Source: Polydactylus sextarius (Eukaryota; Chordata; Actinopteri; Polynemidae). Taken from it: a stretch of 64,000 nucleotides of DNA. The notes under the pieces are model-generated. The model was not told the DNA's origin and did not search any database. It saw nothing but the letters and a program-made list of their open reading frames with translations. Shown piece after piece: positions 62,901 to 64,000 of the stretch. A program made the position numbers and the translations under genes. The stretch covers positions 16,438,001 to 16,502,000 of the forward strand of contig CM028906.1 of assembly GCA_016801845.1 (NCBI GenBank), written 5' to 3'. Every line of letters begins with the position of its first letter. The stretch's first letter is position 1.

Positions 62901-64000
62901 TGTGGGAAATATATTTGCCAATGGAACAAAAATGTATTCATATCCCAGACAAGTTACAGACAAATAAGTTAAAAAAAAAAAAAAATTTTGAACAATTTTA
63001 TCCTCCACACAGATTCTAGTGATTGCAAGGACGAGAAGGAACTACATCTGAGTGATCTGGATGACATGGACGAGGACGACTGTGACAAGCTGGACAGTGA
63101 CTGTGAAAAGGTGGCTGCCGACGAGCAGGACCTCCAGAGAGCCATGGCAGTGTCAGGAGCCCCCCCAAAAAGAGACTGCAACTCTGAGCTACAACTGAGT
63201 TTAACAAACAACTTCCACACGTTCCCATGTGCCATTAAAAGTGTCACCACCCTTCCTCCTCTCCCTCCCGACTTCCTGGACCCCGTAGCATCCAAGGCAC
63301 CTTCCTCGACCGGCCCTGCAGCAGGAACAGTGTCCCTGTCTCACTTTGAAGCATCAGATAAGCCACGGATTTGGTCTCTGGCTCGTACGGCAGCTTCAGG
63401 GGTCATACTGAGCCCTCAGCAACATGGCTCTGAGCTGAGGACAGGAAACTCAACCGTGGACTGTCAGCTCCAGAATACCAGGCTTACATTGGCTCCTGCT
63501 GGACAGTGTGGGGGCATGAGAGGCCTCCACGAGTCCAACAGTGTCACCAATGCTGAGAGTCCCTTCTCTGAGGGCTCATCCTTGCACTCAAAAGTCTACG
63601 GGACTGGCAGCTACAGTCACAAAGGCCTCCAGTTACACTGTTCATCCTATGCTGCACTTCCTGACACATGTCAGTACTCCAACATTGAAGGTACGTCATC
63701 TTTTTCCTGCATTTTTTAAGCTCCACACAAGGGATAAAATTGATCCTCAATGTCCTAGTTACTTACATCGAACACATCAGCACTGGCAAACATTTTAAAG
63801 CATTTGCAATGTATTACTGGATGTATAAAAATCAGTTTAAAAAATTGTTCATGAAGTGACAAGACGCTTAGTTCCACCTGAGGAGACTTTCTTAGATGTG
63901 CTCTTATTTGCGTGTGTGTAGGATTCTCTGGTGGCAAAGCAGAAACACAGTCGTCGGAGCTCAGCGAAGCCTGTGGGACTGTGCAGGATGACAAGGTCAC
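59884..64000 (+). CDS. irx6a: irx6 (probably irx6a), Iroquois TALE homeodomain transcription factor; six coding exons, 3' end outside window
   Basis: Nuclear DNA-binding regulator of the Iroquois class, used in patterning of neural, retinal and other tissues (family knowledge). The joined CDS is 59884-59928, 61130-61408, 62161-62270, 62552-62844, 63013-63690 and 63922-64000 (partial): 494 full codons visible. All introns are GT-AG and phases agree across every junction. Residues 1-15 read MSFSQFGYPYNATSQ, close to the start of mammalian IRX6. Residues 44-51 are eight alanines. The homeodomain spans about 153-215, with the TALE insert PYP at 179-181 and recognition helix WFANARRR from 203 (Asn51 is N206). 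An acidic patch lies at 255-265 and KPRIWSLARTA at 359-369. IRX6 rather than IRX1-5 is chosen from the N-terminus, NPQYDIKDS and YYPYDHSLGQYQYDRYG. The 'a' paralogue is inferred, because zebrafish is known to keep only irx6a. Human IRX6 is about 450 residues, so little of the C-terminus should be missing. Confidence 0.93.
59929..61129 (+). other. irx6 intron 1
   Basis: A 1201-bp GT-AG intron. It holds several T runs (the longest is T20 at 60180-60199), an (AT)n stretch near 61010-61027 and no extended open frame of interest. The acceptor used ends with tttgtgcag at 61129. A second AG preceded by T/A sequence at 61033-61034 would add 95 nt and shift the frame, so it was not chosen. Confidence 0.85.
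61130..61408 (+). CDS. irx6a: irx6 coding exon 2
   Basis: Encodes residues 16-108, from FFVSANPSTTCCDSISRSV to DPSAIYSTL, with two polyalanine tracts (eight Ala at 44-51 encoded by a GCC/GCT run, then six after SSPY). Length is 279 nt, phase 0 at both ends. The donor is gtgggc at 61409, weaker than a consensus donor. If unspliced, translation continues for 10 codons (VGSLQPHFSG) to a stop at 61439-61441. Confidence 0.93.
61409..62160 (+). other. irx6 intron 2
   Basis: A 752-bp intron, AT-rich, with no coding signal. It ends with an uninterrupted run of 22 T at 62127-62148, just upstream of the acceptor ctttttacag. Confidence 0.88.
62161..62270 (+). CDS. irx6a: irx6 coding exon 3
   Basis: Encodes residues 109-144 and the first two bases of Arg145 (NPQYDIKDSTGTLHSGITQT, then AAYYPYDHSLGQYQYDR). 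The segment matches the region directly before the homeodomain in IRX6 proteins. The donor gtaagg follows at 62271. Confidence 0.94.
62271..62551 (+). other. irx6 intron 3
   Basis: A 281-bp intron. Its polypyrimidine tract is a (TC)n microsatellite at 62519-62537, followed by gtgcccctgtccag. Confidence 0.88.
62552..62844 (+). CDS. irx6a: irx6 coding exon 4 (TALE homeodomain)
   Basis: Encodes Arg145 (last base) to the first base of Asp243. It carries the entire homeodomain: RRKNATRETTSTLKTWLYEH in the N-terminal arm and helix 1, the PYP three-residue loop extension, then helices 2 and 3 with [20 protein letters not shown]. Ala at homeodomain position 50 and Asn at 51 are as expected for Iroquois proteins. 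Helix 1 reads LKTWLYEH where most vertebrate Irx proteins read LKAWLNEH or similar (from memory). The exon ends in phase 1 at AAA G, with donor gtaatt. Confidence 0.97.
62845..63012 (+). other. irx6 intron 4
   Basis: A 168-bp AT-rich intron ending ctccacacag. It contains an A run near 62970-62983. Confidence 0.88.
63013..63690 (+). CDS. irx6a: irx6 coding exon 5 (acidic region and Iroquois motif)
   Basis: Encodes residues 243 to the first base of 469. Features in order: acidic LSDLDDMDEDDCDKLDSDCE at 255-274, a proline-rich stretch (LPPLPPDFLDP, about 323-333), KPRIWSLARTA at 359-369 (the Iroquois-specific motif, matching KPRIWSLAHTA in human IRX6 from memory), and a Ser/Gly-rich tail ending DTCQYSNIE. 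Length is 678 nt, ending in phase 1. The donor gtacgt follows at 63691. Confidence 0.93.
63691..63921 (+). other. irx6 intron 5
   Basis: A 231-bp intron with donor gtacgt and acceptor tgtgtgtag. Reading through it would end translation after nine extra codons at 63716-63718. Confidence 0.82.
63922..64000 (+). CDS. irx6a: irx6 coding exon 6, truncated by window end
   Basis: Open in the expected frame: the split Gly469 is followed by FSGGKAETQSSELSEACGTV and QDDKVT, to the last base. No stop codon is seen inside the window. Human IRX6 ends shortly after the equivalent CQY motif, so this is probably the C-terminal exon. That is inference. Confidence 0.78.

Noticed and set aside
1..64000. CRISPR arrays, prokaryotic operons, viral genes or other prokaryote-style systems
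   Set aside because: The sequence is clearly vertebrate with spliced genes. Tandem arrays seen are microsatellites only.

Overview
The window is a vertebrate, almost certainly ray-finned fish, nuclear segment: one multi-exon homeobox gene at the right end and about 59 kb of AT-rich, microsatellite-rich DNA without a recognisable protein-coding gene before it. GT-AG introns of 168-1201 bp, long (CA/TG)n tracts and degenerate copies of repeats familiar from spiny-rayed fish point to a teleost, probably a percomorph. I see no bacterial, viral or CRISPR content.

The gene (59884 to beyond 64000, + strand) is the Iroquois gene irx6, probably irx6a. Six coding exons can be joined in frame. They give the N-terminal start MSFSQFGYPYNATSQ, alanine-rich stretches, a TALE homeodomain encoded by exon 4, an acidic patch and the Iroquois-specific KPRIWSLA motif in exon 5. 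The last exon runs off the window. A TATA-like element, an inverted CCAAT box and a palindromic cAMP-response element lie upstream of the start codon.

The 59 kb upstream matches the irx5-irx6 gene desert of the IrxB cluster (irx3-irx5-irx6), known in vertebrates to be rich in long-range enhancers shared by the cluster genes. Many 150-500 bp blocks stand out by eye from the surrounding AT-rich and simple-sequence DNA: balanced composition, many TAATTA/TAATTG/ATTGTT-type sites and few low-complexity runs. I list them as candidate conserved non-coding elements. That is inference only, because no alignment could be run. The densest cluster is 33.6-37.8 kb. Others lie at 8.4-10 kb, 12.2-13.1 kb, 15.3-18.1 kb, 39.7-40.2 kb, 46.5-47.9 kb, 54.1-56.3 kb and 58.0-59.0 kb.

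Between them are simple repeats, three recognisable degenerate interspersed repeats (18.8-19.3, 38.6-38.7 and 45.45-45.69 kb) and a few less expected objects. These are an isolated CpG-rich patch with diverging splice-donor-like sites at 43.66-43.97 kb, a 44-bp sequence duplicated 2.7 kb apart, a 72-nt near-perfect hairpin at 51.1 kb, and long perfect palindromes at 9.48 and 58.81 kb. None amounts to a new biological system. The hairpin and the orphan CpG patch are the best candidates for undescribed function.
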